A stretch of DNA of 64,000 nt from Limnoperna fortunei (GCA_944474755.1 OX104114.1:46193070-46257069); one strand, 5' to 3'. Shown: positions 12,301 to 22,027, counted from the first letter of the stretch. The notes: generated by a model from the letters alone, not told the origin. Numbers and translations: made by a program.

Positions 12301-15300
12301 ATGTAATGTCAGTTTGTCCAATAGCCAACCTAGACTTAACGTCTGGAAAAAGTGTAATGTGGTAGTATTGGGAAAAAGTCCTAAATAAGAAATTTATGGT
12401 CCATGCAATGACAAAATTGGTTTGGGTCACGGAGAAGGAAGACAAAAATGCACATGCATGGTTCTGTTTAAGTTGCAATCTTTTTTAGAGTTGTTGGCCT
12501 TAATATGAGTAATAACAAAGTGTTAATTTTGTTACAAGAGATCATTTGTTTGGCTCTGTTTCATGTACATGTATTGCAAATTTTGGTTATAGTATGTCGG
12601 GAGGTGGGTTGGGAATGTAAGGTATCTATTGTATGCCATCTACTTCCCTACAGGGTTCAATCCAGAGCCTTCAGACTTGGTAGGATGTTTAAATAATTAG
12701 ACATGTGCACTTCCTGTTATGGGTTCTATCTGACACTTTGTTCTGTATTTCCTAGTTGTGAAATTTCGTCCTTAGTAGGCAACAGTATTTAACAAGGTAT
12801 CTGTTTTGTTGTTACTATAAATTGGTGACAACATACTTCAATGCAGTTAGGTATCTCAGGCATTTTAATGTTTTATAAATATCATTTTCATTGTTTTCAT
12901 TCCAGGTTTAATGTTGTATTTTTTGCATGCACGAATTTCAGTGTGTTTTTATATTTTTATCTTTGAAATAATATTAAGCTGGAAAGTCTCATTTTTATGT
13001 TACCAAATATTGCAGTTGAATTGCAGTCTAACTAGGTCAGCCTCAATTTCATGTGAACTAACAGAGTGCCTTGCTCTCCACACATAATAAATTAAAACTC
13101 GTTCACAATGGGCCAATAGTATCTGCCAGGTTATATTGTCTAACCTTTTCCTTGGGTCTTGCTTGTTCCTGTGGCAATCAGATGTTGTGATTATGTTCAT
13201 TTCAATCCATCTAGTCCAAGAATCCTCTGCCATCCAAAGCCATTTTATACTTTTATGGAAGTGTGGAGCCCACACTCCCATCAAAGTATTAAAAAAGCGT
13301 TATAATTAGTCTTTTTTTTTTGTTTAAGTTTTGATTGCCTTAAACAGAATGAGCTAAGTTTTCAGCTTAGGATTAAGATTTTATATAATGTTATAAATTT
13401 TCACAATATTCTTTCTGAACAATTTGTTTTTGTACAGCACATTAGAAGACATTAGTGAATTAAAGTGAATAAGGTTCTTAAGCCAATGTTTTGACAAATT
13501 TTGAATGGGATGAAGGATCACTCACAATGCTTTGCTATTCTACACTGTGTTTATGGGTGGAAAATTATTCTTGGCTATTGAAGTAATATTTGAGTGTAAG
13601 TTGGAAAACTTCATCTTTTAAAATATTGCATTTCTGCAACCATTGTCTGTGTCATTAACACAAAAAGCAGAACATTAACAGTTGTTTTCTCTCTTAATTT
13701 TTTTGTATAGTGCTTTCATGTATTGACCCATTTAATCTGCTGATAATTAAAAGATTATTTACGTTTTTTTAAACGAGATGCGTTTTCTCGTTCATATCTC
13801 ATCGAAGGGCGTTAGCCCTGAGATGAGATGACGAGAGAAATTGCATCGAGTTTCATTAAAAGTAAATAATCTGTTTATCGCTGTTTTGTAACATTGTGTT
13901 ACTTAATGACGTCTTGACAGCGAGCTGAGATGGGCCCATCTCAAGCTAGTAGAGTGAGATGCAATAATATCGAACACAAAGATCAAAAGAAAATGTTGCA
14001 AAAATAGCGATAATCATTCATTTATAATTGAAAGATATTTTAATTTACCATTAAAAAAACTCACAAAATGTTCAGGAAACTCACAGAGAATATGGTTTCT
14101 CGACAATTATCTTTGTAACTTCTGGTTTTGAGATTAACACGGAAAACTAAAGTTAGGTTTATTGTTATTTCAATGAGTAAAACAATTTGTTTAATGATTA
14201 AAATGGTCAATTCAATGAGTTAATAAAAATGTTGGGATTTGTAATCACACATGTATTGTTAATATAATTTAAAAGAGAAGATTAAAATGATGGTTTTGTA
14301 CTTGCTTTATATATATATATATAATATATTTAAGATGTCAAGAGTGAGGAGGTGCATCGGCTACTTCAAAAGGCAAAAATTCTCAGTCCCAAATCTATCA
14401 TTAGTGGTGATCAGAATTTCCTGTCCCATGGTCTATTCGATCCAAGAGATTTATTGCTTGAAAATTTACCTGGTGACAATATAGGTACTTGCTGTACATG
14501 GAGGAATAATTCAATTATTTAGTTTAAATCAATTTGAGGACCTTTTAATTCATTTCAGTTCACTGATGAATTTATCCTGGCATATGTGTTCTTTCCATGC
14601 ATGCCTTTTGAAATTTCCAATTTGTGAAATTAAGCTTAGGACTTTCATATTAATACCATGACTTGTTTCTTCAGTTCTTTCTCTTTGTGTGTATATGTCC
14701 CAAAATAACAGTAGTTCAGTCTGTCATATATCATAACAGTTGTAGTAACAGTAGTATGTTCCATCTGTTGTCATGGTAACTGTGCAAAATCCTAAAAAAC
14801 AACTGTAGCTAAGTCTGTTGTTTTTATAGAACTATAAAGTATAATACCCAAAATAGCCACTGGTAGTAGCTTGCATAATACCTAACCATATTAATTGGTG
14901 TTGTACAATTGATGGTCTGCTGTCGGTAATTGACAAAAAAAGATGTTCAGCAAACTTATACTTTGCCTTTCAGAATTTTTAAAGATATTTGAATTATTGA
15001 CAATATGTCTAACTGAATAAGTAACCTGGTGTGGAATAATGCATGATTCCCATTACTGGGACTATTTTTATTACGCATGTAATTAGATTTTGCTATGTAC
15101 TTTCTTATCATCCTCATTATTTTCATAAAACCACAACCACTATAATCTTTGTTGTCATACAAATTTTTGATAATTTTTTGTGCTCACACACCTAACTGAA
15201 AAAGGTGGTGAGCTGTTGCCATTACTCTTCTGTAAAACTTGATAACAAAATTTATGTTTAGAAGGTAAAAGAATTTAATCATCACCAAAACCTCTTTCAA

Positions 15301-17821
15301 GGACTCTTGTTTGTAAATCTTCTAGATGCATTCCTCATTCTATATAAACAACATGACCACCATGGGTAAAAGTTGAAATTTAATAAATCCTTCTGTAAGT
15401 AACAAGTCTAGTCATGTAACAAATGATGCATGTAGGGTTCAGTGTAAACAAAATATTTATAGGATAATTAATTGGGCGGAGTGAATATCCAAAATTTGAT
15501 CACGAGTGCGGCATAACGCATCTGATTCAACGAGTGCGCGGAACTTGTTCCGCGCACGAGTTTAATCTGATGCTTTATGGGGCACGAGTGATCATAATTT
15601 GGATATTGACGATGCCCAATTGATTATCCTATTTATTATTTAGATCAAAATTGTTTACGTAAAATTTTAATGCTTAATCCTAAATTTTATGAACGGCGGA
15701 TGAATATCTGTATAGTACAAAACCAACTGACATTTTTGGCGGGAAAAAACCCGAGAGTGAAAATAAACAATAATTTTCACATGTGATTTACCGTGATTTC
15801 TGTCACTCGGAAAATTCGATATTTCATCTCTATCTATATAATAATCTAGTTTCTTCTTGATACATTGAAAAATGGTCACCAAGGACAATCTTTGTTTTAA
15901 GGTTTATTTTTCTTCTTTGAAAATACATGTCCAAATGTTTTGTAATGTTGTACAAGACATGTTTGTGAGGTCTACAAAGATACTTCCTTATTTTGATTTC
16001 ATTGGGTGAAAATACATAAAAGACATTGGCAATTCTTGTTTCTAATTTGCTGTTCATTCAACAAATGTGTGCCTAAAGGAAGTCTTTGTATGAATTATGC
16101 TTGGAGGTAATTTTACCTTATGTGTTGATGATCAGACTATTTTTTATGTTAACCAAATGAGCAATAAACAGGGCCGTAAATTGTGTTTGGATTAAGGGGA
16201 GGCATTAAAGGCCGGGGTCTGGGGGCACCACCCCCCCACCTGAAGATTAGCACATTTTTGTGCAAAATCCTGTATAAGGATATATTTGTATAAAACTGAA
16301 TTTTGTTTACTGAGACACTATAAAAATTTTACTGTCTTGGGTTTGATATTAATTTAACGTAAATACACACAGAAAAGGTGGTATATTTTTAAAGGCCGTC
16401 TCATGACACCGTCTCATCTCATTTCAAAGTGGTGTGATTTACCTATTTTTCTGTATTCTGCGGAAAGTCTGTGCTCGAAAATTTACATCAATCAAAATCA
16501 ACTTCCATCAAACAACCACCGACTAGTTAATTGTTTCATTGTTCTTTCATCTTTTTATCCTTTGGCATACGTAACGGGTATTAAAATATACAGGTGTATC
16601 ATTATCAATAGCAAATTTTTCAAACCTTCATTATACTCATAGAATATAGACAATACAACAATGACATTTCTATTTATAATTTGTTTTATTTTATCCCTTC
16701 CTTTCTCTCTCTTTTCTCTTTTTTATTTTTATTTCATTTTATTTTATTTTTGGTAACAAATTTTTTTTGCCAGTTTGCAATAGGAGGCAGTTTCCTACAT
16801 GCCTACATATAATTTACGGCCCTGATAAAAGCTCTCTAGAGCCTCTGGTTTAATTTTATTTAATAAATAATTTTAACAATACAAATGTACCACTTAGTCC
16901 TTATCTTGAACATGAAGATATTTCAATGACATACATACATGTATTTAGTTTTGTGTGCTTGTAAACAGGTATGTGGTGAATAAGTTGATACCGTATGCAA
17001 AGAAAGTTACAAAAAATAAAACAATAGTACAAAAATGATATAATTATGATATTAACTCCATGTTTTGAATCAGATATGGATTGTTTTAAACTCAAATCAT
17101 TTAGTTCTACTTGTTATCCTTATTCAAAACTCAAGATCCATCTGAAACAACTAGTTTTTTTTTGTTAGAACTCTTGTTGATACAAATATTTAGTTCTTGG
17201 TACGGAATTTACATATTTTGTGAATAGCCACATTGACAGAAAAAAAAAACTGAAGAACAGATTATAAATATGCTGGAACTTTATTATAATTTGGTTGGTT
17301 CATATATTTGAACTAACATTTGGTATTACCATGGGAACTAATTGTGCACCACTCATCACAGGTTTGTTTTCATGAAGCTGAATTTATCCATGGGCTCGAA
17401 CAAAAAGTAAGCAAAGCTTAAATCCTCATGTTTCTTCTTGTTAAACTTTATGCTGTCTCAGAATTTATAAATATTATATATTTAGGATCAACAGTTGAAA
17501 GGTGACATTACAAAGGCCAATTGCCAAAAACATGCCTATTCAAAGAAATGTTTATTTGTATATATGTTCTTATAGGCCAATGAAGAGTTGGCCAAATATG
17601 GAAGACCTAAGTCAAGTCCTTCAAAGGTTAAAGTTCAACCTGGTGCCTCAGCTTCGTTAGATAGAATACCACTAAATAAGGAAAGATTGATGGTTATACC
17701 GGAAGTGGATCAGAGGCGTGACTATGCCCACTTTGTGTTACAACAGCGACTCAATAACATTGACATACGACATAAAAATGATGTCATGAAACTTTATCTA
17801 CCATATATTCAAAGTACTTAA
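174..17821 (+). CDS. CHAT-domain protein, TTC28-like (3' part, multi-exon)
   Basis: Thirteen or fourteen exons splice in one frame: 174-321, 1657-1829, 3058-3161, 4770-4995, 5334-5419, 6270-6427, 6941-7052, 8240-8305, 9635-9711, 10838-10916, (12057-12071), 14343-14484, 17378-17406, 17576-17821, giving about 552 codons to a TAA stop. The first exon has a CHAT-like ending (VLITSWMIP, then FYHFYTELQQG). The next carries VLIGKNVTINL, like the end of CHAT domains in TPR proteins. A later segment (ALDLLKMLGFHFQAK, then ALRSLIG) parallels the region after CHAT in TTC28 as I recall it. CHAT domains are caspase-like folds, usually at the C-terminus of TPR proteins; the catalytic His/Cys region would be upstream and is not visible. 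TPR repeats, if present, are also left of the window. The family name is an inference. The exon chain is well supported by phase-matched GT-AG sites. Confidence 0.72.
322..1656 (+). other. Intron of the CHAT-type gene, nothing recognised
   Basis: AT-rich DNA of low complexity between two phase-matched exons. The short open frame at 481-675 has no family resemblance and no initiation context. No repeat of the families seen elsewhere is evident. Confidence 0.6.
1657..1829 (+). CDS. CHAT-type gene exon
   Basis: The acceptor is gctatttcag and the donor is gtaaac at 1830. It continues the frame (R|YFDKQNWCPFVLIGKNVTI) and ends in a Glu/Lys-rich helix (TEKIVEEQCGKELL, then TVVPTG). The W-x-P-F-V-L-I-G pattern is typical of the last strand of CHAT domains. 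Confidence 0.8.
2098..2262. mobile_element. Short inverted-repeat element with telomere-like core
   Basis: Imperfect inverted arms (left tgggcctaattttatatta / ggggaccc; right ggtccc / taaaattaggccca) enclose a G-rich core from about 2140 with degenerate GGTTAG units (gggttaggttaggttaag). The size and arm structure suggest a MITE. The core resembles degenerate telomeric repeats but is too short and irregular to be a telomere. Confidence 0.6.
2386..2646 (-). repeat. tRNA-headed SINE, full length
   Basis: Reverse-complement copy with head (box A gcagagtggtcaaggtag, box B ggttcaagtctc), body (gattgccagttttcctacc, ccggcttc-like) and a tail of aacaaacaagc. The open frame 2454-2906 on the minus strand runs through it and is not a gene. 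Confidence 0.85.
3058..3161 (+). CDS. CHAT-type gene exon
   Basis: The acceptor is tttcaag and the donor is gtaaga. It reads VPSREDNLTTVQRILGEIL, then a His-rich stretch HRHHPMVVQDLIDL. Phase 1 in, phase 0 out, matching both neighbours. No domain recognised. Confidence 0.8.
3344..4160. repeat. 30-bp minisatellite with higher-order structure
   Basis: About 26 units, each containing tcatatgtag, acayttgtacacc and tttgaattc or gtgaattc. EcoRI (gaattc) and NdeI (catatg) sites recur in most units. Two subtypes alternate. A one-base deletion (tatgtagcatttg) at 3540, 3869 and 3958 makes 29-bp units; the first two are 329 bases apart, exactly eleven units, marking a duplicated block. Because 30 is a multiple of three and the unit lacks stops in several frames, long open frames on both strands arise here by chance. 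It lies in an intron. Confidence 0.95.
4770..4995 (+). CDS. CHAT-type gene exon (post-CHAT region)
   Basis: The acceptor is tatttacag and the donor is gtaaat at 4996. It is the largest internal exon (226 nt). It begins LDSALKRLHTQDNN and contains SHAALDLLKMLGFHFQAKA, KPYVVYPHW and LIPTYDALRSLI. The pattern of an amphipathic helix, G-F-x-x, a VV-YP strand and a second helix resembles the segment after the CHAT domain in TTC28-type proteins. Confidence 0.85.
5334..5419 (+). CDS. CHAT-type gene exon
   Basis: The acceptor is actttgtag and the donor is gtaagt. It reads DISDDKNCTQALHDIIPSP, then QEQISLFVDL. Phase 1 in, phase 0 out. It continues the helical post-CHAT region. Confidence 0.8.
6270..6427 (+). 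CDS. CHAT-type gene exon
   Basis: The acceptor is attgttacag and the donor is gtattt. It encodes LAITKHAPEIQLKVSDLSV, then PLWQNVKARNVLMTSGFHQI and MILNFNRTPIYR. It ends with two bases of a codon, completed by the exon at 6941. Confidence 0.83.
6941..7052 (+). CDS. CHAT-type gene exon
   Basis: The acceptor is ttggttgcag and the donor is gttaga, a weaker GT site. It reads RLMTSVLQFFLAVSAHKSQV, then YRLDVNLLGKPTLSK. Phase 2 in, phase 0 out. Confidence 0.8.
7310..7885 (+). repeat. Dispersed repeat 'GGTATATAG' family, copy 1
   Basis: Starts with cgggggtatatagtgctcctc and a (gtcc)n stretch, then three internal units of about 165 bases, each with a gacaataactcaaaaag-type motif, catccgattt, gaatgaaact and taagaagcctat. 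It ends near ggggtatcagtgattgactg. The same layout recurs at 55330-55945, and a fragment at 28690-28850. No coding capacity seen; origin unknown. Confidence 0.8.
8240..8305 (+). CDS. CHAT-type gene exon ending in an amplified splice donor
   Basis: The acceptor is tgtttacag and the first donor is gtaagc at 8306. The 22 codons read SAIFSESGKLPSL, then TPLILPRNQ. The last 19 bases and the first bases of the intron are the unit of a 17-copy tandem array running to about 8885. Only the first donor keeps the frame open: any downstream donor reads Q-V-S-stop. Confidence 0.8.
8287..8885 (+). repeat. 35-bp minisatellite of a duplicated 5' splice site (17 copies)
   Basis: The unit is tacttcctaggaatcag joined to gtaagctgacacctgtga. 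The first copy is the real exon end plus donor (exon 8240-8305). I count 17 copies; the first spacer is 42 bases and the rest 35. All keep caG|GTAAG: sixteen have GTAAGC and one (copy 3) has GTAAGT. Variation falls mainly in the spacer (tgtga/tttga/tttaa/tggga) and one or two exon-side bases. Each unit also has ttcctag, a candidate acceptor, seven bases before the donor. Confidence 0.95.
9635..9711 (+). CDS. CHAT-type gene exon
   Basis: The acceptor is aatatttgtag and the donor is gtattt. It reads LRMSTPWLSRPERTEEMEEK, then IRLARR. Highly charged and probably helical. Phase 0 in, phase 2 out. Confidence 0.8.
10344..10531. mobile_element. Foldback element
   Basis: Arms 10344-10402 and 10475-10531 are near-perfect reverse complements (gttaactaataattaacctc / gaggtcaattattagttaac at the ends) around a 70-base loop. 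It is consistent with a foldback MITE in an intron. Confidence 0.75.
10551..10720 (-). repeat. Diverged SINE fragment
   Basis: Reverse-strand copy of the SINE body and tail (gatttgtttgtttg, agctatatcatggc, tccagttt, aatta-agg). It is more diverged than the other copies and lacks a clear tRNA-like head. Confidence 0.65.
10838..10916 (+). CDS. CHAT-type gene exon
   Basis: The acceptor is tatttgtttcag and the donor is gtatta. It reads SKSDLKEKYHNYLDRAKTW, then HQITVAAQ. Phase 2 in, phase 0 out. It continues the charged helical stretch of the previous exon. Confidence 0.8.
10917..13740 (+). other. Intronic DNA of the CHAT-type gene
   Basis: Apart from the candidate microexon at 12057-12071, this holds AT-rich unique-looking sequence. 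The short open frames here (12281-12478 minus, 12505-12696 plus, 13000-13284 minus) show no recognisable family. Confidence 0.5.
12057..12071 (+). CDS. Candidate 15-nt microexon (TEEVQ)
   Basis: A pyrimidine/AT-rich acceptor (ctttaaattttag) precedes 15 bases reading T-E-E-V-Q, followed by a strong donor gtaagg. Both flanking junctions are phase 0, so inclusion or skipping keeps the frame. It fits the Glu-rich context of the neighbouring exons (VAAQ before, SEEVHRLL after). It may be alternative or spurious; transcript evidence would decide. Confidence 0.45.
13752..14016. mobile_element. Foldback element, two hairpins
   Basis: The first hairpin has arms gattatttacgttttttt and aaaagtaaataatc, with inner gagatgcgttttctcg / cgagagaaattgcatc and tctcat / atgaga. 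A second follows, with tatcgctgttttg and caaaaatagcgata arms around gatgggcccatc. CpG content is higher than in the surrounding intron, typical of foldback elements in this window. Confidence 0.65.
14308..14330. repeat. TA microsatellite
   Basis: A run of alternating TA directly upstream of the exon at 14343, occupying the place of its polypyrimidine tract. Confidence 0.8.
14343..14484 (+). CDS. CHAT-type gene exon
   Basis: The open frame reads SEEVHRLLQKAKILSPKSI, then SGDQNFLSHGLFDPRDLLL and ENLPGDNI, to the donor gtactt at 14485. The acceptor is uncertain: tcaag (exon from 14343, phase 0, fits the preceding exon) or ttaag eight bases upstream (phase 1, which no upstream exon matches). The upstream tract is a TA microsatellite rather than a good polypyrimidine tract. 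Confidence 0.65.
15461..15630. mobile_element. 170-bp foldback element
   Basis: A palindrome beginning aggataattaattgggc and ending gcccaattgattatcct, centred on gcgcggaacttgttccgcgc near 15547. The arms are about 80 bases with few mismatches. It has no coding capacity. Similar in design to the palindromes at 32264 and 32534, but with different sequence. Confidence 0.85.
16170..16824. mobile_element. Non-autonomous DNA transposon, 14-bp TIR and 5-bp TSD
   Basis: Terminal inverted repeats cagggccgtaaatt / aatttacggccctg are perfect over 14 bases and flanked directly by ATAAA on both sides (16165-16169 and 16825-16829), a target-site duplication. The 655-bp interior is not a recognisable transposase; the frame 16403-16642 has no family resemblance. 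The CAGGG terminus recalls hAT-like ends, but a 5-bp duplication does not fit hAT (8 bp), so the superfamily is open. Confidence 0.85.
16829..16852 (+). repeat. Solo 3' end of the 'AGCTCACCTGACC' repeat family
   Basis: agctctctagagcctctgg matches the hairpin-plus-CTGG terminus of the large elements ending at about 49636 and 63896. It sits directly beside the transposon at 16170-16824, which probably interrupted or truncated an older copy. Confidence 0.55.
17378..17406 (+). CDS. CHAT-type gene short exon
   Basis: The donor gtaagc at 17407 is strong. With the acceptor tgttttcatgaag the exon is 29 nt and, joined to the single base left by the exon at 14343, reads A-EFIHGLEQK into ANEELAKYG. A stronger-looking acceptor (atcacag before 17362) would give 45 nt reading VCFHEAEFIHGLEQK. 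That version is phase 0 on both sides and could only follow an upstream phase-0 exon, so exon 14343 would have to be skipped. Confidence 0.55.
17576..17821 (+). CDS. CHAT-type gene terminal coding exon
   Basis: The acceptor is gttcttatag. The exon reads ANEELAKYGRPKSSPSKV, then a Ser/Pro-rich linker and MVIPEVDQRRDYAHFVLQ, ending MKLYLPYIQST and a TAA at 17819-17821. It supplies the C-terminus, with a helical tail. A poly(A) signal follows about 60 bases downstream. Confidence 0.82.
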   Translation, partial: ANEELAKYGRPKSSPSKVKVQPGASASLDRIPLNKERLMVIPEVDQRRDYAHFVLQQRLNNIDIRHKNDVMKLYLPYIQST

Positions 17822-17879
17822 TTATAATTCTTAAGTCTTTAAATCACACGATTTAACACTAAATGTCATTAATTTTGTC

Positions 17880-17885
17880 AATAAA
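17880..17885 (+). terminator. Poly(A) signal of the CHAT-type gene
   Basis: AATAAA lies 59 bases after the stop codon. A second AATAAA-like site occurs near 17915. The cleavage site is not determinable from sequence alone. Confidence 0.55.
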
Positions 17886-18133
17886 TTAAAAAGGGTATAT
17901 TTTTAATATTAGATAAAATAAATATTTTCCAGGGCTGTATTGACTCAGCAGCCCATGAGCTTAAGTTTACTTGAAACATACACTACATTTGACAATCTTG
18001 TTATATTATGTAAAAAAGTAGATATTACATTTTTTATCAGTTTTATCAGTTTAGATACTGTTGTAATCAAGGATTTAACACCAATATATCAAATTTAGTT
18101 GAATATATAATTATTTACATACATTTTTCTGTA

Positions 18134-18167
<34 letters not shown>

Positions 18168-19550
18168 TATTTTATGAGGGTAAACTCAAAAACCTAAACT
18201 AATCTTCCCAATTAAATAGATAATTATAAAGCTTTTTAAAAGTATTTTAATTTTTATCATTACTTTTTAACAAATTTTGGTTGTTTTTTTGTTGTTTACT
18301 TTATCTGTTTGTCAGGTGTTAAGTTTTCCATCCATTTTCTTTTTATGTGTGTGTGTAAATTGTTATGTCCTGTCAACTAAAGTTTGTCTAGTCATCTGTC
18401 CCACCTCTGGTTAACATTTGTGTTGAAGATTTTTTTAAATTACGATGACTTCACCATCTTCAGACCACTGTGAACCTTGGTACAGTTACAGCATTAAAAC
18501 AACTCTTCAGTGGCAACAATCTGTAGAGCTGTGCCAAATATTTCAGGCTTGAGTGAACTTAGAAAAAAGAGAGTTTTTACCATATGTGCCTAGTGGGACA
18601 TTAACGTTGACAAGGCACATGTTCTTGATTAATTTCAATTGGCAATTTGAATAAGGGCTTAATTCAAAACAGAATTTAATTGTTATTTGGATTGATCCTT
18701 ATTGTGTTAAGTGTAAAGAAGCTTTGGTTATGTAGAATGCTCACATGCTTATATAGGCCAATTTAAAAATATTAGATACTAAAATAACTTGTCTCTTCCA
18801 CTGTGATTTTGAGATGCTTACATGCAGATCTAATTCACTTGTGAAAATATGAGATGTTAATGTGCTTACCTTTACCACTGTAATAATATATGATTGGCAT
18901 GTGCTGATCTAGACAAATTTGTGGCAATAGCAAAATGCTTTGCATAGATCTAGTCCACCTTGGATAATGAAAGATTCTCACCAGCTGATCTGTGTTGTGT
19001 GATAAAAGATGATATATGAATTTAATTCCAATTACATGTATTTTAAATGACCTACTCAGAAATTATTTTGCAAAAATTAATAATTTTTAATGTGTAGAAG
19101 AAGACTGTATGTGTTTGTTTCATGTATATATTATCAAATGTAAGTTAAATGACTATCAGAAAATGAACTTGGAATTTTTTTAAAGAAAACAAAATATACT
19201 GCTATAAACTGATAAAACAGACTTAAGTATCTGGAAGGAAAACTGCTCGACACATGAGCTCTACAGGGTTTAGTGTTTAGTGTAAAATATACTTCCCATA
19301 GTGCTTGTTTTTACCTTGTTACCTTTTAATTATTAATTGATTTTACTTAGTCATAATGATGTGTGTTTGTGTTTTTAAATATTTTTATTTTTATGCAGAT
19401 AAATATTTTTACATGAAGTATTGTGATACTAATTAAAGTTGGTTATGAAACATTACCATAGTTTTGTTTTCACACCTGCCACATCTGAATAATTTATACC
19501 TTTGTATCAATTAAAACCTTAGCCACGATTTTATCCAGTTGTTATATGAA
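17886..19550. other. Intergenic, with an AAT microsatellite
   Basis: AT-rich sequence downstream of the CHAT-type gene. An (ATA)n run of about ten units lies at 18135-18165. Otherwise no gene or repeat family recognised. Confidence 0.6.
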
Positions 19551-19555
19551 AAATA

Positions 19556-20100
19556 GCAAAGAAAACCGACCGAACTATAAGAGCCAAAAGTCAAGGGAAA
19601 ATTACAAATATAGACAAACGCAACACACAAACCAAAAACACAAAAAAACAAAAAAAGGAGTAACCCAAACCCAATAAATACTACGGGTGCACTCGGGTGC
19701 TCCAGGACGAGTATGCAGTGCCTGCCTCTAATCAGACACCCCTCGAGTTGCTTATTGTCATGTCTAGGGAAAAAGTCAAATCCAGGAATAGGAACACTAC
19801 CTATGACTCGGCGAAAATGTCTGATGGTATTTGAGACACTGCTTTCCCATAACGATCTATTAAGTCATGGTGACGACCATAAACCTTCTGGAGAGATAAC
19901 ATCAACCTAGGAACACCAACAAACCCTTAATTGTTTGAGTAGTTTATAAGTCAACAGCAGTGATCGGTCTAGAAAATCGGAATACCGATGGCAGGATCTA
20001 GGATAACGTGTAAGTTGTGAAATGTACACACCATACGCTGGAGCTGCTGGAATGTATTCCATCTCAGTCTGGACACCTTTGCCAGACTACCTAAATATAA
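19556..20100 (-). pseudogene. Fragment of a retroelement reverse transcriptase, C-terminal end
   Basis: On the minus strand the translation has PAYGVYISQLTRY, DFLDRSLLLTYKLL and, after a frame change, KVYGRHHDLIDRYG. This order is the usual C-terminal tail of a family of non-LTR-type reverse transcriptases common in invertebrate genomes (recognised from memory; not searched). Frameshifts and a 5' truncation make it non-functional. A Gly/Phe-rich unspliced segment and a poly-T stretch follow, consistent with the element 3' region. The plus-strand frame 19713-19910 is its shadow. Confidence 0.75.
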
Positions 20101-20876
20101 TAGGTTTTATTATCAACAATATTGTCATTCTTATTCATTATAAACTTATATAAGTTTTATTATAGTGATAAACACTTGTGTCTGTTGTATAATGTATGTC
20201 TGTCGTTTTGTGAACTTAAGCTGGTTTATATCTATGAAAGACTGTCCAGGTTGTCAAAACTGCAGGAGATATAATATTTGAAAGTTTGTGGAACAATCTC
20301 AAACCCAACGTTTGTGGAACAATCTCAAACCCAACATAAATCGAAATACAAAATTTTCATCAAAAGCCAACATTTAACTAGATTATTTCTTCATCTGCCG
20401 GCCATGCCGTGCTGCCAATTAAGATATGTTAAAAGTCTACTTTGAGCTCTAGCCCTTTTATCCCGTAGATTTTCAGATTTATTGCACGTGCTATCAAGGT
20501 TGTACATGTTTTATTGGAAATAACTTTTTTTTTCATCATAAGCCACATGACAAAAATTTACCTTTGAATGAATTTCACCTTTTGGAACATCTGATTACAA
20601 CAATTGCATTGTTAGCTTTAACGGGACTCTATGTGACTTAAAAACGCTTTCTTAAACAGAAAACCACAATTGTCCATATTTATTAAATACACTTCCATAT
20701 TTTTTATTGTCTTACACAGGTCTATGCTCATATTTTTGTATGAGTATTTTGGTTTTTTTATTATTTGTCGTATATGTCATTATATCCCGCTTGAAAACGG
20801 CGCGTATATAGTCCGTTGGTCCGTCCGTCACACTTTAACCTTAACAATTGGCCATCAGTGCCCCGGTAATTATTAA

Positions 20877-22012
20877 TGTTTATTTCATATCAGTAAAATT
20901 ATGTTTGTTTCAATTGGATAAAACAAGGTTAGTTGGTATTAATTAATCGCAGTGATTTGACATGAGGGCATTATCATGTCGTGGTAATGCCCTCTCCAAT
21001 AACAAGCAACAGAATACAGTACAGTTTATTTTCAATTTATATAAATGAATATATGTACATGTACAACCGTAATGAAGAAAATATGTCATAAAGTTTAGAA
21101 AACTAACTGTGTTTTGCCTGAAAATGCCGAACAATGATATATCATGAGGCCCACATTCAAATCATACAGCAAGCAGCTACAAATACAGTAATACAGTCTC
21201 AAACACAAGGTTTCTGAATTCTTTAATGAAATTAAAATAATAGTTGCTTATATATCTGCCCTATAGCCGGCATTGCCATGATACTTGACACCACTCTGAA
21301 CAGTGATACTGCCTTCAACATTGATAATGCTCTCGCCTTTGGCTCGGGTATTATCTATGTCAGTTTCCGTCAATACCAATCTCCCTTGTTCAGTCAAGAT
21401 ATCACGACAATGCCCTCTTTATAAGCAACTGTTGTATAAATATTTATTTCATATCAGTAAAATTGTGTTTGTTTTAATTGGATAATTCAAGGTCAGCTGG
21501 TATTAATTAATTTGCAGTAATTTGACGTGAGGGCATTATCACGCCGTGATAACGCCCGTGGGCGTTATCACGTCGTGGTAATGCCCTCTCAAGTAACAAT
21601 CAACATAAAACTGTTTATTTTTAATTTATAAAAAATATATTTACATGTACAACCCAAATGAGGAAAAAAAAATGTCATAAAGTTTAGAAAACTAACTGTG
21701 TATTGCCTAAAAATGACAATGATATATCATGAGGCCAAACATTAAAATCATACAGCAAGCCGCTACAAACACATAATACAGTCTTAAACACGTGGTTTCT
21801 TAATTCTTCAATAAAATAAATATAATAGTTGCTTATATAGCTGGCATTGTCATGATACTTGACAGCACTCGGGACAGTGGTATTGCCTTAAACATCGATA
21901 ATACCCTCGCCTTTGGCTCGGGCATTATCAATGTTTCAGGCAATACCACTGTCCCTTGTGCAGTCAAGATATCATGACAATGCCCTCTATATAAGCAACT
22001 ATTGTATAAGTA
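20877..22012. mobile_element. Tandem duplication of a 565-bp foldback-rich element
   Basis: Two direct copies (about 20877-21440 and 21441-22012), each starting tttatttcatatcagtaaaa and ending with a block of 'caatgccctc..ataagcaact'. Each holds a short palindrome gagggcattatc / ggtaatgccctc and a longer hairpin around tcgcctttggctcgg (roughly 21270-21420 and 21845-21990). In copy 2 the first palindrome is expanded into a nested palindrome (21529-21588). No coding capacity. The arrangement suggests a foldback transposon duplicated in tandem. Confidence 0.8.
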
Positions 22013-22027
22013 TTTGATGACAAATTT

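Noticed and set aside
17486..17502. Possible exon between tatttag and gtgaca (gatcaacagttgaaag)
   Set aside because: 16 nt would break the frame between the exons at 17406 and 17576, and the donor is weak.
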